Positions 7,743 through 17,292 of a stretch of 55,516 nt of DNA are shown piece after piece. Both the position numbers and the translations under genes were made by a program. Below the pieces are notes generated by a model. It worked only from the letters and a program-made list of their open reading frames with translations. It did not search any database and had not been told where the DNA came from. Location of the stretch: assembly GCA_902566805.1 (NCBI GenBank), contig CACFKJ010000002.1:1-55516 (forward strand), read 5' to 3'. This DNA is from an uncultured Pelagibacteraceae bacterium (GTDB taxonomy: Bacteria > Pseudomonadota > Alphaproteobacteria > Pelagibacterales > Pelagibacteraceae). Each line of letters begins with the position of its first letter. The first letter of the stretch is position 1.

Positions 7743-8744
7743 TTATATCCAGTTAGGAAATGGTAAGCCTTTTTCTTCTAAAAATTTTTTATTAAACATC
7801 TTAGAGTTGTATTTATCTGATTTATCGCAAAGAATAGTGACAATAGTTTTTCCTGGACCAAGTTCTTTTCCTAATCTTATTGCCCCTGCAATATTAACTC
7901 CACAACTTGTACCAAGACTTAAACCTTCATTTTGAATTAAGTCATACAGAATAGGTAAAGACTCATGGTCGCTTATTGAAAATGCTCCATCTATTTTAGC
8001 TTCAGCAAAATTTGCTGTTACTCTACTTGAGCCAATACCTTCAGTGATTGATCCTCCTTCACTTTTTAACTCTCCATTCTTTATATAATTGTAAAGAGCT
8101 GAACCTGTTGGATCGGATAAATAAATTTTTATATCTTTATTTTTTTCTTTTAAATAACTGCTCACACCTCCGATAGTTCCACCAGTTCCAGATGAACATA
8201 CAAACCCATCTATCTTACCATCTGTTTGTTCCCAAATTTCTGGTCCAGTTGTTTCATAGTGCCCTTTAGCATTAGCAGTATTATCAAATTGATTTGCCCA
8301 AACCACACCATGATTATTTGTGCTTTTTAATTCGTCAGCTAATCTTCCTGCAACTTTTACATAGTTACCATCATCTTTATATGGTTTAGGTGGAACTAAT
8401 CTTAGATCAGCTCCTATATTTTTGAGCATATCTTTTTTTTCTTGTGTTTGATTATCGTTCATTACGATTATTGTTTTATATCCTATCGAATTTCCAATTA
8501 AACATAATCCAATCCCCGTATTACCAGCAGTACCTTCTACGATTGTTCCACCTTTTGAAATTAATTTTTTATCTTCAGCATCTTTTATAAGAGCCAACGC
8601 AGCTCTATCTTTAACCGATCCACCAGGATTTAAATATTCAGCTTTGCCATAAATATTACATCCGGTAATTTCTGAAGCAGTTTTTAGTTTAATAAGAGGA
8701 GTATTTCCTATTCCTTCAATAAAATTTGTTTGAAAGTTTTTCAT
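7743..8744 (-). CDS. cysK: Cysteine synthase family PLP enzyme
   Basis: This is an O-acetylserine sulfhydrylase-type fold-II PLP enzyme with GSVKDRA (Schiff-base Lys), EGTAGNTGIG for the substrate loop and SSGTGGTIGG for phosphate binding. From the ATG at 8744 it is 333 residues; a GTG at 8759 in frame would add five and overlap cysE by 14 bases. The ATG is preferred because it follows the cysE stop by one base. It is paired with cysE, so it is expected to make cysteine from O-acetylserine and sulfide. EGTAGNTG differs slightly from the common EPTSGNTG, so cystathionine beta-synthase-like activity is not excluded. Confidence 0.85.
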   Translation of the reverse strand: MKNFQTNFIEGIGNTPLIKLKTASEITGCNIYGKAEYLNPGGSVKDRAALALIKDAEDKKLISKGGTIVEGTAGNTGIGLCLIGNSIGYKTIIVMNDNQTQEKKDMLKNIGADLRLVPPKPYKDDGNYVKVAGRLADELKSTNNHGVVWANQFDNTANAKGHYETTGPEIWEQTDGKIDGFVCSSGTGGTIGGVSSYLKEKNKDIKIYLSDPTGSALYNYIKNGELKSEGGSITEGIGSSRVTANFAEAKIDGAFSISDHESLPILYDLIQNEGLSLGTSCGVNIAGAIRLGKELGPGKTIVTILCDKSDKYNSKMFNKKFLEEKGLPFPNWI

Positions 8745-8745
8745 T

Positions 8746-9327
8746 TTAATTTTTATCACTATCGGAAGTTATTCCGTAAGGTTTAAAAGTTTTATCATTA
8801 GAAGAGTCTTCATTTACATTTTTTGCAGGTATTCCAACCATAACTCCATTTTCAGGAACATCCTTCGTTACAACAGCGTTTGCACCTATTTTTGCATTTT
8901 TATTTATCACGACAGGACCTAAGATTTGTGCACCAGATCCTACAACAACATTATCCATCAATGTTGGGTGTCTTTTCATATTTCTTTGATCATCAGAATT
9001 TATACTTGGTGAAATTCCTCCTAATGTAACCATATGATAAATAGTTACATTATCATGAATTTCTGATGTTTCTCCGATTACAACTCCCATACCGTGATCA
9101 ATGAATAAATTTTTTCCTAATTTTGCCTTAGGGTGAATTTCTATTCCTGTCAAAAATCTGGATAACTGAGAAATTATTCTCGCTATTAAATCAAATTTTG
9201 CAACAGAAAAAAAATTTGCAATTCTGTGAAAAAAAACTGCCTTAACTCCTGGGTAAGTTAATATCACACCAAGTTTTGATTTGGCTGCTGGATCTCTTTT
9301 AATAATTGACTCTAAGTATTCATTCAT
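8746..9327 (-). CDS. cysE: Serine O-acetyltransferase
   Basis: The 193-residue protein has the CysE left-handed beta-helix of hexapeptide repeats. The catalytic segment [10 protein letters not shown] is present, followed by the HMVTLGG loop. It is shorter than enterobacterial CysE because the N-terminal helical domain is reduced, as in many short bacterial forms. It makes O-acetylserine for the cysteine synthase encoded directly downstream. A palindrome and a Cys-rich mini-ORF lie immediately upstream of its start, suggesting expression control by cysteine supply. Confidence 0.92.
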   Translation of the reverse strand: MNEYLESIIKRDPAAKSKLGVILTYPGVKAVFFHRIANFFSVAKFDLIARIISQLSRFLTGIEIHPKAKLGKNLFIDHGMGVVIGETSEIHDNVTIYHMVTLGGISPSINSDDQRNMKRHPTLMDNVVVGSGAQILGPVVINKNAKIGANAVVTKDVPENGVMVGIPAKNVNEDSSNDKTFKPYGITSDSDKN

Positions 9328-9328
9328 A

Positions 9329-9355
9329 TTTTAGAAATTTTAAAATTTACTAAAA
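9329..9355. promoter_or_regulatory. AT-only inverted repeat between Cys-rich mini-ORF and cysE
   Basis: Arms TTTTAGAAATTTT and AAAATTTACTAAAA pair with a single extra A. The repeat fills the gap between the stop of the upstream mini-ORF (9356) and one base from the cysE start. Being all A/T except two pairs and without a loop, it would form only a weak hairpin that could mask the cysE start. Position, not stability, is the reason to record it. Confidence 0.35.
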
Positions 9356-9421
9356 CTACTTCTTACAACAGCAAGTAGCTTTCGAAGGCATGCATTCACA
9401 TTTTGGATTATTACAAACCAT
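9356..9421 (-). CDS. 21-codon Cys-rich ORF upstream of cysE (candidate leader peptide)
   Basis: ATG at 9421 opens a 21-residue reading frame with six cysteines (C3, C8, C10 and C17-C18-C19) ending TCCCKK, 28 bases ahead of cysE. A triple-Cys run just before the stop of a tiny ORF in front of cysteine genes is the pattern of cysteine-responsive attenuator uORFs described in mycobacteria. CNNPKCEC also resembles metal-binding knots, so a mini-metallothionein is the alternative. No good Shine-Dalgarno site is seen. It is recorded because the position and composition are hard to explain by chance. Confidence 0.5.
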   Translation of the reverse strand: MVCNNPKCECMPSKATCCCKK

Positions 9422-9472
9422 AATGTAAATATAATTACATTGTTCTAAATTACAACGATAATTTATCTTAAG

Positions 9473-10165
9473 TTATAATTGGTTTAATGTAAGACCTTTA
9501 ACATTAGCAGGTACAGCTATATCCATCATTTTTGGATTAGCTAAATTGAGGTTATTCATAATATCAACATATTGGCTTATTGAATTTACTTGAAGTCTAG
9601 GATTATTTTTTTTCTCTGACTCAATAGTAGAGAATTTTTTACCATTATAATCATGAGCAGGGTAAACTAATGTTTTTTCAGGAAGCTTAAGTAATTTATT
9701 AAACAATGAGTCGTATTGGTCCTCAGCATTTCCATTTTGAAAATCTGTTCTCCCTGTTCCATTTATCAACAAAGTATCACCAGTAAAAACTCTATCATTC
9801 ATTAAAAAACTATACGAACAATCTGTGTGACCTGGAGTATAAATAGTTTTTAATTCGATATTATCAATCTTGACTTTATCATCTTCTTTAACTTTTATAT
9901 CTACTACTTCAGACTTTGATTTTTCTCCCATGATTTTAGTACAATTAGTTCTTTTGCTTAGCTCGTTTAAACCTGTAACATGATCAGCATGAATATGTGT
10001 ATCAATAACTTTTACTAGTTTAAGATTTAATTCATTTAATAAATTTAAATATTCTTCAGTACTTTCAATTACAGGATCTATTATAAGAGCTTCTCTACCT
10101 TTATCGCTTGCAATAATGTACGTATAGGTTGAAGATTTAACATCGAATAGTTGATTAAAAATCAT
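9473..10165 (-). CDS. Metallo-beta-lactamase fold persulfide dioxygenase (ETHE1-like)
   Basis: The 230-residue protein carries H57-I-H-A-D-H62 (THIHADH), GDTLLINGTGRTDFQNG and YPAHDYNGK. GTGRTDFQ.G is the mark of the ETHE1/SdoA persulfide dioxygenase group, as opposed to glyoxalase II. The enzyme oxidises glutathione persulfide to sulfite and GSH. It is upstream of cysE-cysK on the same strand, with about 50 bases to the Cys-rich ORF. This links it to sulfide/cysteine handling and to the sulfite-processing genes near 41-49 kb. Confidence 0.85.
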   Translation of the reverse strand: MIFNQLFDVKSSTYTYIIASDKGREALIIDPVIESTEEYLNLLNELNLKLVKVIDTHIHADHVTGLNELSKRTNCTKIMGEKSKSEVVDIKVKEDDKVKIDNIELKTIYTPGHTDCSYSFLMNDRVFTGDTLLINGTGRTDFQNGNAEDQYDSLFNKLLKLPEKTLVYPAHDYNGKKFSTIESEKKNNPRLQVNSISQYVDIMNNLNLANPKMMDIAVPANVKGLTLNQL

Positions 10166-10248
10166 GATTTGTAAATATTATAAAAAATTGCAACACAAAT
10201 CAATCTTGCATATAATTTAAAATAAAAAAATTGATAAAGGAGAAATAA

Positions 10249-10911
10249 ATGACATTAAAAATAAATAGTGTTGCTCCAGATTTCAAAGCAAAAACTCAAG
10301 AAGGTGATATATCTTTTCATGAGTGGCTTGGAGATAGTTGGGGAGTATTATTTTCACATCCAAAAGATTTTACGCCAGTTTGTACAACTGAATTAGGTAC
10401 ATTGGCAAAAATGAAGCCAGAGTTTGATGCTCGAAATGTAAAAGTAATTGGCTTAAGTGTTGATCCTGTCGATGATCATGTAAAATGGTTAGATGATATT
10501 AAAGATGTTTGTGGAATGAAACCGAGTTACCCAATCATAGCTGATGAAAACTTAGCGATCGCAAAACTTTATAATATGTTAGAGGGAGATGTTGGCACAA
10601 CATCAATGGGAAGAACAGCAGTGGACAATGAAACAGTAAGAACAGTTTATGTTATAAGACCTGATAAAAGAATTGGATTATTTTTAACTTATCCAATGAC
10701 AACAGGACGTAACTTTGGTGAGATATTAAGAGCTATCGACTCTATGCAAAGAACAGCAAAACATAAAATTGCAACACCAGCAGATTGGAAGCCAGGTGAA
10801 AAAGTTATTATAGTTCCTAAAGTTACAAATGATGAGGCTAAAAAAATATACCCAGATGGATGGGAAACAATTAAGCCTTATTTGAGAAAAGTTCCTGATC
10901 CAGGAAAATAA
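10249..10911 (+). CDS. 1-Cys peroxiredoxin (Prx6 type)
   Basis: The 220-residue peroxiredoxin has the active site FTPVCTTE with peroxidatic C45 and the long C-terminal dimer extension of Prx6 proteins (VIRPDKRIGL, then KVTNDEAKKIYPDG). There is no canonical resolving cysteine; a second Cys at IKDVCG is in the Prx body. AAAGGAG lies a short way ahead of the ATG. It is divergent from the persulfide dioxygenase with an 83-base shared control region. A hairpin follows the stop codon. Confidence 0.93.
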   Translation: MTLKINSVAPDFKAKTQEGDISFHEWLGDSWGVLFSHPKDFTPVCTTELGTLAKMKPEFDARNVKVIGLSVDPVDDHVKWLDDIKDVCGMKPSYPIIADENLAIAKLYNMLEGDVGTTSMGRTAVDNETVRTVYVIRPDKRIGLFLTYPMTTGRNFGEILRAIDSMQRTAKHKIATPADWKPGEKVIIVPKVTNDEAKKIYPDGWETIKPYLRKVPDPGK

Positions 10912-10934
10912 ATATTAAGAATAAGACAAAAAAA

Positions 10935-10967
10935 CATCTAGCGTTGATTTAAAATTAACGCTAGATG
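10935..10967 (+). terminator. Stem-loop after the peroxiredoxin gene
   Basis: Perfect 11-bp arms CATCTAGCGTT and AACGCTAGATG enclose an 11-base loop, 23 bases after the peroxiredoxin stop. There is no T run on the plus-strand side; seven A residues precede the left arm, so a U-tract exists only for minus-strand transcripts. It may be a Rho-assisted end or a 3'-stabilising hairpin. The next gene starts 7 bases after the right arm. Confidence 0.6.
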
Positions 10968-10974
10968 AAATTTA

Positions 10975-11439
10975 ATGTTTAAAAATATTATTAGTATACT
11001 TTTTTTAGTTTTAGCAAATTTTACAACAGTTAATGCTGAATTAAAAAATCCCAATAGTGTAATTAAACCAGATCAAGTAATTAAAATTCAGTTAACAAGC
11101 TTAATGAAAAATGACTATCCATCTAAAGATAATGGAATAGAACAAACATGGAAATTTGCTCATCCTAATAACCAGAAATATACTGGACCTTTTGAAAAAT
11201 TTAAATCAATGATGAAAAGCGATTCTTATTCAATGCTACTAAACCTTAAAGATTATCAAATAAAACAGATATATATTAGTGAAGATGTGGCAACATTTGA
11301 AGTGACAATCTTAGATGAGAATAAAAAATATTTTAAATTTAAATGGCAAGTTGAAAAATTTAAACAAGAAGGACCTCTAAAAGACTGTTGGTTAACTACA
11401 GCAGTTTCACAGCCAATTCCTTTAGGATCATCGATTTAA
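10975..11439 (+). CDS. DUF4864-like secreted protein
   Basis: This 154-residue protein has a signal peptide (about 1-21, hydrophobic ILFLVLAN, cleavage near VNA-E). Its mature part carries VIKIQLTSLMKNDYPSKDNG and FEKFKSMMKSDSY, which fit DUF4864 (a small NTF2-like fold exported protein). Function is unknown. It sits between the peroxiredoxin hairpin and the dimethylglycine dehydrogenase gene and may be transcribed alone. Confidence is good for export and moderate for the family name. Confidence 0.75.
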   Translation: MFKNIISILFLVLANFTTVNAELKNPNSVIKPDQVIKIQLTSLMKNDYPSKDNGIEQTWKFAHPNNQKYTGPFEKFKSMMKSDSYSMLLNLKDYQIKQIYISEDVATFEVTILDENKKYFKFKWQVEKFKQEGPLKDCWLTTAVSQPIPLGSSI

Positions 11440-11513
11440 TTGTATCTGCGATATTTTAAAAAAATCTTAAAATTTTGTTTCGTTACTCCCAAAAATTTAG
11501 TAGGAATCGCTCT

Positions 11514-13946
11514 ATGAAATCAAAAGCTAAAGTTGTAGTCGTTGGAGGAGGAGTTGTTGGTGTTAGTATGCTTTATCACCTAGCAAAAAAAGGCTGGTCA
11601 GACGTAGCTTTAGTTGAAAGAAAAGAATTAACTTCAGGATCTACTTGGCATGCAGCAGGTCTACTTCCACTTTTTAATATGAGTTATTCGGTAGGGCAAC
11701 TTCACAAATATGCAGTTGATTTTTATAAAACATTAGAAGAAGAAACAGGAAAAAATGTTGGTTTCAGTGTTGTATCAAATATTAGATTAGCAAGTACTAA
11801 AGATAGAATGGATGAATATCATCAGTATGCTGGTGTTGCTCAAACTATAGGTGTTAAATATAAATTTTTAACCCCAGATCAAGTAAAAGAAATTTGGCCT
11901 TTATGTAATACTAAAGATTTAATAGGAGCAATTCAACATCCTGAAGATGGTTATATTCAACCAGCAGATTTAACACAAGCACTAGCAACAGGCGCAAGAA
12001 ATAGAGGTGCAGAAATTTATAGAAATACAAATGTTACAGGAATTAAACAAACAAAAGATGGCTGGGTAGTAGAAACTGACAAAGGTGCAATTGAATGTGA
12101 ACATGTTGTTTCTTGTTCAGGAAACTTTGCGAGACAAACAGGTAAAATGGTTGGACTTGATATTCCTGTGATACCAGTTGAACATCAATACATTGTAACT
12201 GAACCACATCCAGAAATTCAAAAAAGAAAAAAAGAAGGTTTACCGGAAATGGGAGTGTTGAGAGATAGTGATAGTCGTTGGTATATGAGAGAAGAAGCTG
12301 GTGGATTAATTTTAGGACCTTATGAAGATGGTGCACCTTGTTGTTATGTTGATGGACCATCAAAAGATTCAGAATATGAATTATTTCAAGAAGATTTAGA
12401 TAGACTTGCACCTCACATAGAAGGAGCAATTCATCGTGTACCTGCTTTTGGAGAAGTTGGTGTGAAAAAAGTTTACAACGGTGCAATTTGTTATACACCT
12501 GATGGAAATCCAATTGTAGGACCTGCGTGGGGTTTAAAAAATTTTTGGATTAATGAAGGGCATAGTTTTGGAATTACAGCAGCAGGGGGAGCTGGATGGC
12601 AACTTGCAGAATGGATTATAGATGGAGAACCTACAGTCGATATGCTTGGTGTGGAACCTAGAAGATATGGAGACTATTGCTCAAAATCTTATTTAAAAGA
12701 AAAAAATGAGGAAGCTTATAGAAATGTTTTTATTATTCATTATCCAGATGAAGAAAGAGAAGCAGCAAGACCATTAAGAACAGCCCCTTGTTATGATCGA
12801 ATGAAAAAACTAGGAGCAGTATTTGGTCAAAAATTTGGATGGGAAAGACCTAATTTCTTTGCAACTGATGGTATGGAGCAAAAAGATGATTGGTCTTTTA
12901 GAAGATCAAATTGGTTCAAAGCAGTTGAGAAAGAATGTAAAAATGTAAAAGAAAATGTTGGTTTATTAGATATGACTGCATTTGCAAAATGTAGAATTAA
13001 AGGACCAAAAGCTGAAGAATTTTTAGATTACTTAGTTGCTAATAAACTTCCAAAAAAAATTGGAAGAGTTAATTTATGTCATGCCCTAAATACAAAGGGT
13101 GGCGTTCATTCAGAATTTACAATTTTAAAAGAAGCTGAAAATAGCTACTACTTAGTTTCAGCTGGTGCTTTTCAAAGACTTGATCATGACTGGATACAAA
13201 AGTGGATGCCAAAAGATGGAACTGTCCAATTTGAAAACCTTACTAACTCAGTTGGGGTATTGGTAGTTGCTGGACCTAAAGCAAGAGATCTAATGAAAAA
13301 AGTATCAAAAGATGATTTTTCGAATGAAAATTTTAAATGGCTAAGTTCAAAAAAAGTGGATATTGGATATGCTCCTTGTACAGCAATAAGAGTGAACTTT
13401 GTTGGCGAACTTGGTTGGGAGATACATCATCCATTAGAATATCAAAATCATATATTTGATAAATTAATGGAAAATGGAAAAGAACTTGGACTGAAGCCTT
13501 TTGGAATAAGAGCAATGAACAGTTTACGAGCAGAAAAATCATATAAACTAGTTGGGACGGAATTATCTATTGAATATTCACCTTATGAGTCAGGATTAGA
13601 TCGATTTATTCATCCAAATAAAGGAAAATTTATTGGATTAGAAGCTTTAAATAAATGGAGACAAAAAGGATTTTCAAACAAATTGGTCACAATGGAAGTT
13701 CATAACGTTACTGATGCAGATGTTTTAGGAAATAACCCTATTTACGAAAATGATAAAGTTGTTGGAAGAGCAACGGGAGGAGATTTTGGTTTTAGATTAA
13801 ATAAATCAATAGCTTTAGGAATGATTAAACCCGAACTTGCGACAACAGGTCAAAAATTAAAAATTGATATTTTAGGAAAAATGCACGACGCTACCATTTT
13901 GGATGAAAGTCCATATGATCCTGAAAATAAATTGTTAAGAGCTTAA
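11514..13946 (+). CDS. Dimethylglycine dehydrogenase-like FAD oxidoreductase with GcvT domain
   Basis: From ATG 11514 the protein is 810 residues; a TTG at 11475 would add 13 unlikely residues. An N-terminal DAO/FAD domain (GGGVVG at 11-16; STWHAAG with H46, the covalent-FAD His of this family) is followed by an FAO_M segment and a C-terminal aminomethyltransferase (GcvT) half (about 430-810). Dimethylglycine and sarcosine dehydrogenases demethylate the amine, pass the one-carbon unit to folate and hand electrons to ETF. The stop overlaps the etfB start, and etfA and ETF-QO follow, supporting this electron route. Sarcosine or another N-methyl amine could be the true substrate. Confidence 0.88.
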   Translation: MKSKAKVVVVGGGVVGVSMLYHLAKKGWSDVALVERKELTSGSTWHAAGLLPLFNMSYSVGQLHKYAVDFYKTLEEETGKNVGFSVVSNIRLASTKDRMDEYHQYAGVAQTIGVKYKFLTPDQVKEIWPLCNTKDLIGAIQHPEDGYIQPADLTQALATGARNRGAEIYRNTNVTGIKQTKDGWVVETDKGAIECEHVVSCSGNFARQTGKMVGLDIPVIPVEHQYIVTEPHPEIQKRKKEGLPEMGVLRDSDSRWYMREEAGGLILGPYEDGAPCCYVDGPSKDSEYELFQEDLDRLAPHIEGAIHRVPAFGEVGVKKVYNGAICYTPDGNPIVGPAWGLKNFWINEGHSFGITAAGGAGWQLAEWIIDGEPTVDMLGVEPRRYGDYCSKSYLKEKNEEAYRNVFIIHYPDEEREAARPLRTAPCYDRMKKLGAVFGQKFGWERPNFFATDGMEQKDDWSFRRSNWFKAVEKECKNVKENVGLLDMTAFAKCRIKGPKAEEFLDYLVANKLPKKIGRVNLCHALNTKGGVHSEFTILKEAENSYYLVSAGAFQRLDHDWIQKWMPKDGTVQFENLTNSVGVLVVAGPKARDLMKKVSKDDFSNENFKWLSSKKVDIGYAPCTAIRVNFVGELGWEIHHPLEYQNHIFDKLMENGKELGLKPFGIRAMNSLRAEKSYKLVGTELSIEYSPYESGLDRFIHPNKGKFIGLEALNKWRQKGFSNKLVTMEVHNVTDADVLGNNPIYENDKVVGRATGGDFGFRLNKSIALGMIKPELATTGQKLKIDILGKMHDATILDESPYDPENKLLRA

Positions 13947-14695
13947 TGAAAATATTAGTCGCAGTAAAAAGAGTTATTGATTACAACGTACAAGTAAGAG
14001 TAAAAGAAGATGGTACAGGTGTAGTTACTGATAACGTAAAAATGTCAACTAATCCACCAGATGATAATGCAATTGAGGAAGCAGTAAAAATAAAAGAGTC
14101 AGGTAAAGCAAAAGAAATTGTAGCAGTAACCATTGGTGAAGAGAAAGCTCAAGAAACTGTAAGAAAAGCACTTGCTGTAGGTGCAGATAGAGGAATTCAT
14201 GTTAAAGTTGATGGTATTATTGAACCATTAGCAGTTTCTAAAGTTCTTCAAAAAATTATTGAGAAAGAAAATCCTGATTTAGTATTTATGGGTAAACAGG
14301 CAATCGATGATGATTGTAACCAAACAGGACAAATGTTAGCAGCTTTACTAAACTGGCCACAAGCAACTTTTGCATCAAAAATAGAAGTTAAAGATAAATC
14401 CTTAGAAGTAACTCGAGAAGTTGACGAAGGTTTAGAAACTATAGAAATAAATATTCCAGCAGTAGTAACATGTGACTTAAGATTAAATGAACCTCGATAT
14501 GCATCATTACCAAATATTATGAAAGCAAAGAAAAAACCTTTAGAACAAATAAATGCATCAGATCTAGGAGTTGATACAAAACAAAGAATAGAGCAAATTA
14601 AAGTTGAAGAACCACCAAAAAGAAAAGCTGGAATAAAAGTTTCAAGTGTAGCTGAATTAGTTCAAAAATTAAAAAATGAGGCAAAAGTAATATAA
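13946..14695 (+). CDS. etfB: Electron transfer flavoprotein beta subunit
   Basis: The 249-residue protein begins [20 protein letters not shown], and the region [28 protein letters not shown] is diagnostic of EtfB. The recognition loop and AMP-binding region are intact. It shares one base with the preceding dehydrogenase stop and one with the etfA start, so translation of the three is coupled. It takes electrons from the dimethylglycine dehydrogenase and possibly from acyl-CoA dehydrogenases elsewhere. Confidence 0.97.
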   Translation: MKILVAVKRVIDYNVQVRVKEDGTGVVTDNVKMSTNPPDDNAIEEAVKIKESGKAKEIVAVTIGEEKAQETVRKALAVGADRGIHVKVDGIIEPLAVSKVLQKIIEKENPDLVFMGKQAIDDDCNQTGQMLAALLNWPQATFASKIEVKDKSLEVTREVDEGLETIEINIPAVVTCDLRLNEPRYASLPNIMKAKKKPLEQINASDLGVDTKQRIEQIKVEEPPKRKAGIKVSSVAELVQKLKNEAKVI

Positions 14696-15648
14696 TGTCA
14701 GTACTATTAATTGCAGAGCATAATAATAAAGAAATAAGGCCGTTTACTTTAAATGCAATTACCGCAGCATCCCAAATTGACCAAGATCTTCATGTTTTAG
14801 TTATTGGAAAAAGCATAGATGCAGTATGTAAATCAGTTTCAGAAATACCAAATGTAAAAAAAGTAATTCAAATAGACAATGATATTTATGAAAATTATTT
14901 AGCTGAAAACTTTACTCCAGTGATAGTAAAACAAGCAGAAAATTACTCGCATATTGTTTGTTCTGCTAACACATTTGGTAAAAATTTAATGCCAAGAGTT
15001 GCTGCACTATTAGATACTTCACAGGTAAGCGATATAATAAAAGTAATTTCACCTGATACTTTTTTAAGACCTATTTATGCAGGGAATGCTTTTGCAACTG
15101 TTAAAAGTAATGATAATAAAAAATGTGTTACTATTAGACCTACTTCTTTTGATCCAGCTCAAACATCTGGAGGATCAGCTGAAATTATAAAAGCAGATAG
15201 TGCCGAGGCTTCAACATTAACTAAATTTATTAAAAGAGAGGAAATAAAGTCTGATAGACCAGAATTAGGAACTGCAAGAATCGTAATTTCTGGCGGAAGA
15301 GGAATGGCAAGTGGAGATAATTTTAAATTAATAACTGCTATAGCTGATAAATTAAACGCAGCTATTGGTGCGTCTAGAGCGGCAGTTGATGCAGGATATA
15401 TCACTAACGATCATCAGGTAGGTCAAACAGGTAAAGTAGTAGTGCCAGACTTGTATATAGCTGTTGGTATTTCAGGAGCAATTCAGCATTTGGCTGGAAT
15501 GAAGGAAAGTAAAATAATTGTAGCAATTAATAAAGATGGTGAAGCTCCTATATTTAGTGTTGCTGATTACGGTTTAGAGGCAGATCTCTTTGAAGCACTT
15601 CCCCAGTTCTTAGAAGAATTGAACAAATTAAACACTATACAAAAATAA
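14695..15648 (+). CDS. etfA: Electron transfer flavoprotein alpha subunit
   Basis: The 317-residue EtfA has an N-terminal domain plus the C-terminal FAD-binding domain (ISGGRGMASGDNF, then GASRAAVDAGY, VGQTGKVVVPDLYIAVGISGAIQHLAG and INKDGEAPIFSVADYGLEAD). All FAD contacts expected of the family are recognisable. It is coupled to etfB by a one-base overlap and followed 23 bases later by the ETF:quinone oxidoreductase. With EtfB it forms the soluble carrier between dehydrogenases and the membrane. Confidence 0.97.
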   Translation: MSVLLIAEHNNKEIRPFTLNAITAASQIDQDLHVLVIGKSIDAVCKSVSEIPNVKKVIQIDNDIYENYLAENFTPVIVKQAENYSHIVCSANTFGKNLMPRVAALLDTSQVSDIIKVISPDTFLRPIYAGNAFATVKSNDNKKCVTIRPTSFDPAQTSGGSAEIIKADSAEASTLTKFIKREEIKSDRPELGTARIVISGGRGMASGDNFKLITAIADKLNAAIGASRAAVDAGYITNDHQVGQTGKVVVPDLYIAVGISGAIQHLAGMKESKIIVAINKDGEAPIFSVADYGLEADLFEALPQFLEELNKLNTIQK

Positions 15649-15671
15649 CAAATACTGTAAAAAATAATATT

Positions 15672-17291
15672 ATGTCCAGAGAAGTGATGGAATACGATGT
15701 AGTAATCGTAGGTGGCGGACCATCAGGACTTTCAACTGCAATAAAACTAAAGCAGTTAAATCCAGATGTAAATGTCTGCCTTTTAGAAAAAGCATCAGAG
15801 ATAGGTGCTCATATTTTGTCAGGCAATGTTTTTGAAACAAGAGCCTTAGATGAATTATTGCCAAATTGGAAAGAATTAAACTCTCCTATTAAAACTAAAG
15901 TAACTAAAGAAAAGTTTTTATTTTTAAGTAAAAAGAAATCTTTAAGTTGGCCAACTTGGCTTTTGCCTAAGGTACAACAAAATCATAAAAATTATATTAT
16001 TAGTTTAGCAAATTTATGTAGATGGTTGGCAGAACAAGCCGAAGCTTTAGGTGTAGAAATTTTTCCAGGATTTCCCGCAAGTGAAATTTTATATAACGAT
16101 GATGGATCAGTAAAAGGAATCGCCACTCAAGATATGGGTCTAGATAAAGAAGGAAATAAAAAAGATAGCTTTGAGTCAGGAATGGAGCTTCATGCAAAAG
16201 TAACAGTGTTTGCTGAAGGTTGCAGAGGTCATTTAGGGAAACAATTAATTAAAAAATTTAATTTAGATAAAAATAAAAATCCTCAACAATATGGAATTGG
16301 TTTTAAAGAAATTTGGGAAATAAATGAAAATAATCACCATGAAGGTATGGTTATGCATACTGCAGGATGGCCACTCGATAACAAAACCTATGGAGGAAGT
16401 TTTATGTATCATGCTGAAAATAAACAAATATTTTTAGGATATGTAATTGGATTAGATTATCAAAATCCTCATCTTTCACCTTTTGATGAATTTCAAAGAT
16501 TTAAAACTCATCCTTCAATTAAGAAATATTTAGAAGGAGGAAAAAGAATTTCATATGGCGCAAGAGCTTTAATTGAAGGAGGTTTACAAAGTTTACCTCA
16601 AATGTACATGCCAGGTGCATTATTAGTTGGATGTGATGCTGGAACTTTAAATATGCCAAAGATAAAAGGATCTCATACTGCAATGAAAAGTGGAATGATT
16701 GCTGCTGAAACTATAATTGAGCATTTAAAAGAGAACAAAAATTTATCTATTTATGAGGATAAATTTAAAAATAGCTGGGTTTATAAAGAACTTTATGAGG
16801 CGAGAAATGTAAAACCAAGTTTCAGCTGGGGTTTAATTATTGGAATTATTTTTACAGGAATTGATCAAATATTGTTTAGAGGTAAACTACCATTCACACT
16901 AAAGCATAAACATGCTGATCATGAAACTTTAAAAAATGCAAACGAAATGCCAAAAATAGAATATCCGAAACCAGATAACATTATAACTTTTGACAAAACT
17001 AGCTCTGTTTATTTAACAGGTACAAATCACACAGATAACCAACCAGTTCATTTAAAGCTAAAAAACCCTGAATTACCAATATCTTTCACATATCAAAAAT
17101 ATGATGAACCAGCACAAAGATACTGTCCTGCAGGAGTTTATGAAGTACAGATTGAAAATGAAAAACCTAAATTTGTTATTAATTCACAGAATTGTATTCA
17201 CTGTAAAACTTGCGATATTAAAGAGCCTTCACAAAATATTAATTGGGTTACACCAGAAGGCGGAGGCGGCCCCAAATATGGCAATATGTAG
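15672..17291 (+). CDS. etfD: Electron transfer flavoprotein-ubiquinone oxidoreductase
   Basis: The 539-residue protein has an N-terminal FAD motif VVIVGGGPSGLSTAIKL, the quinone-binding middle region, and a C-terminal ferredoxin-like 4Fe-4S segment with cysteines in RYCPAGVYE and NCIHCKTCDIKEP. It ends GGGGPKYGNM, as in mitochondrial ETFDH. It oxidises reduced ETF at the membrane and reduces ubiquinone. It is last in the operon after dimethylglycine dehydrogenase, etfB and etfA and converges on the DUF2237 gene, one base away. Confidence 0.97.
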   Translation: MSREVMEYDVVIVGGGPSGLSTAIKLKQLNPDVNVCLLEKASEIGAHILSGNVFETRALDELLPNWKELNSPIKTKVTKEKFLFLSKKKSLSWPTWLLPKVQQNHKNYIISLANLCRWLAEQAEALGVEIFPGFPASEILYNDDGSVKGIATQDMGLDKEGNKKDSFESGMELHAKVTVFAEGCRGHLGKQLIKKFNLDKNKNPQQYGIGFKEIWEINENNHHEGMVMHTAGWPLDNKTYGGSFMYHAENKQIFLGYVIGLDYQNPHLSPFDEFQRFKTHPSIKKYLEGGKRISYGARALIEGGLQSLPQMYMPGALLVGCDAGTLNMPKIKGSHTAMKSGMIAAETIIEHLKENKNLSIYEDKFKNSWVYKELYEARNVKPSFSWGLIIGIIFTGIDQILFRGKLPFTLKHKHADHETLKNANEMPKIEYPKPDNIITFDKTSSVYLTGTNHTDNQPVHLKLKNPELPISFTYQKYDEPAQRYCPAGVYEVQIENEKPKFVINSQNCIHCKTCDIKEPSQNINWVTPEGGGGPKYGNM

Positions 17292-17292
17292 T

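Noticed and set aside
12043..12513. 156-codon minus-strand frame inside the dimethylglycine dehydrogenase gene
   Set aside because: Leu/His/Gln-rich composition is the complement of the A-rich coding strand; no start site or family resemblance.
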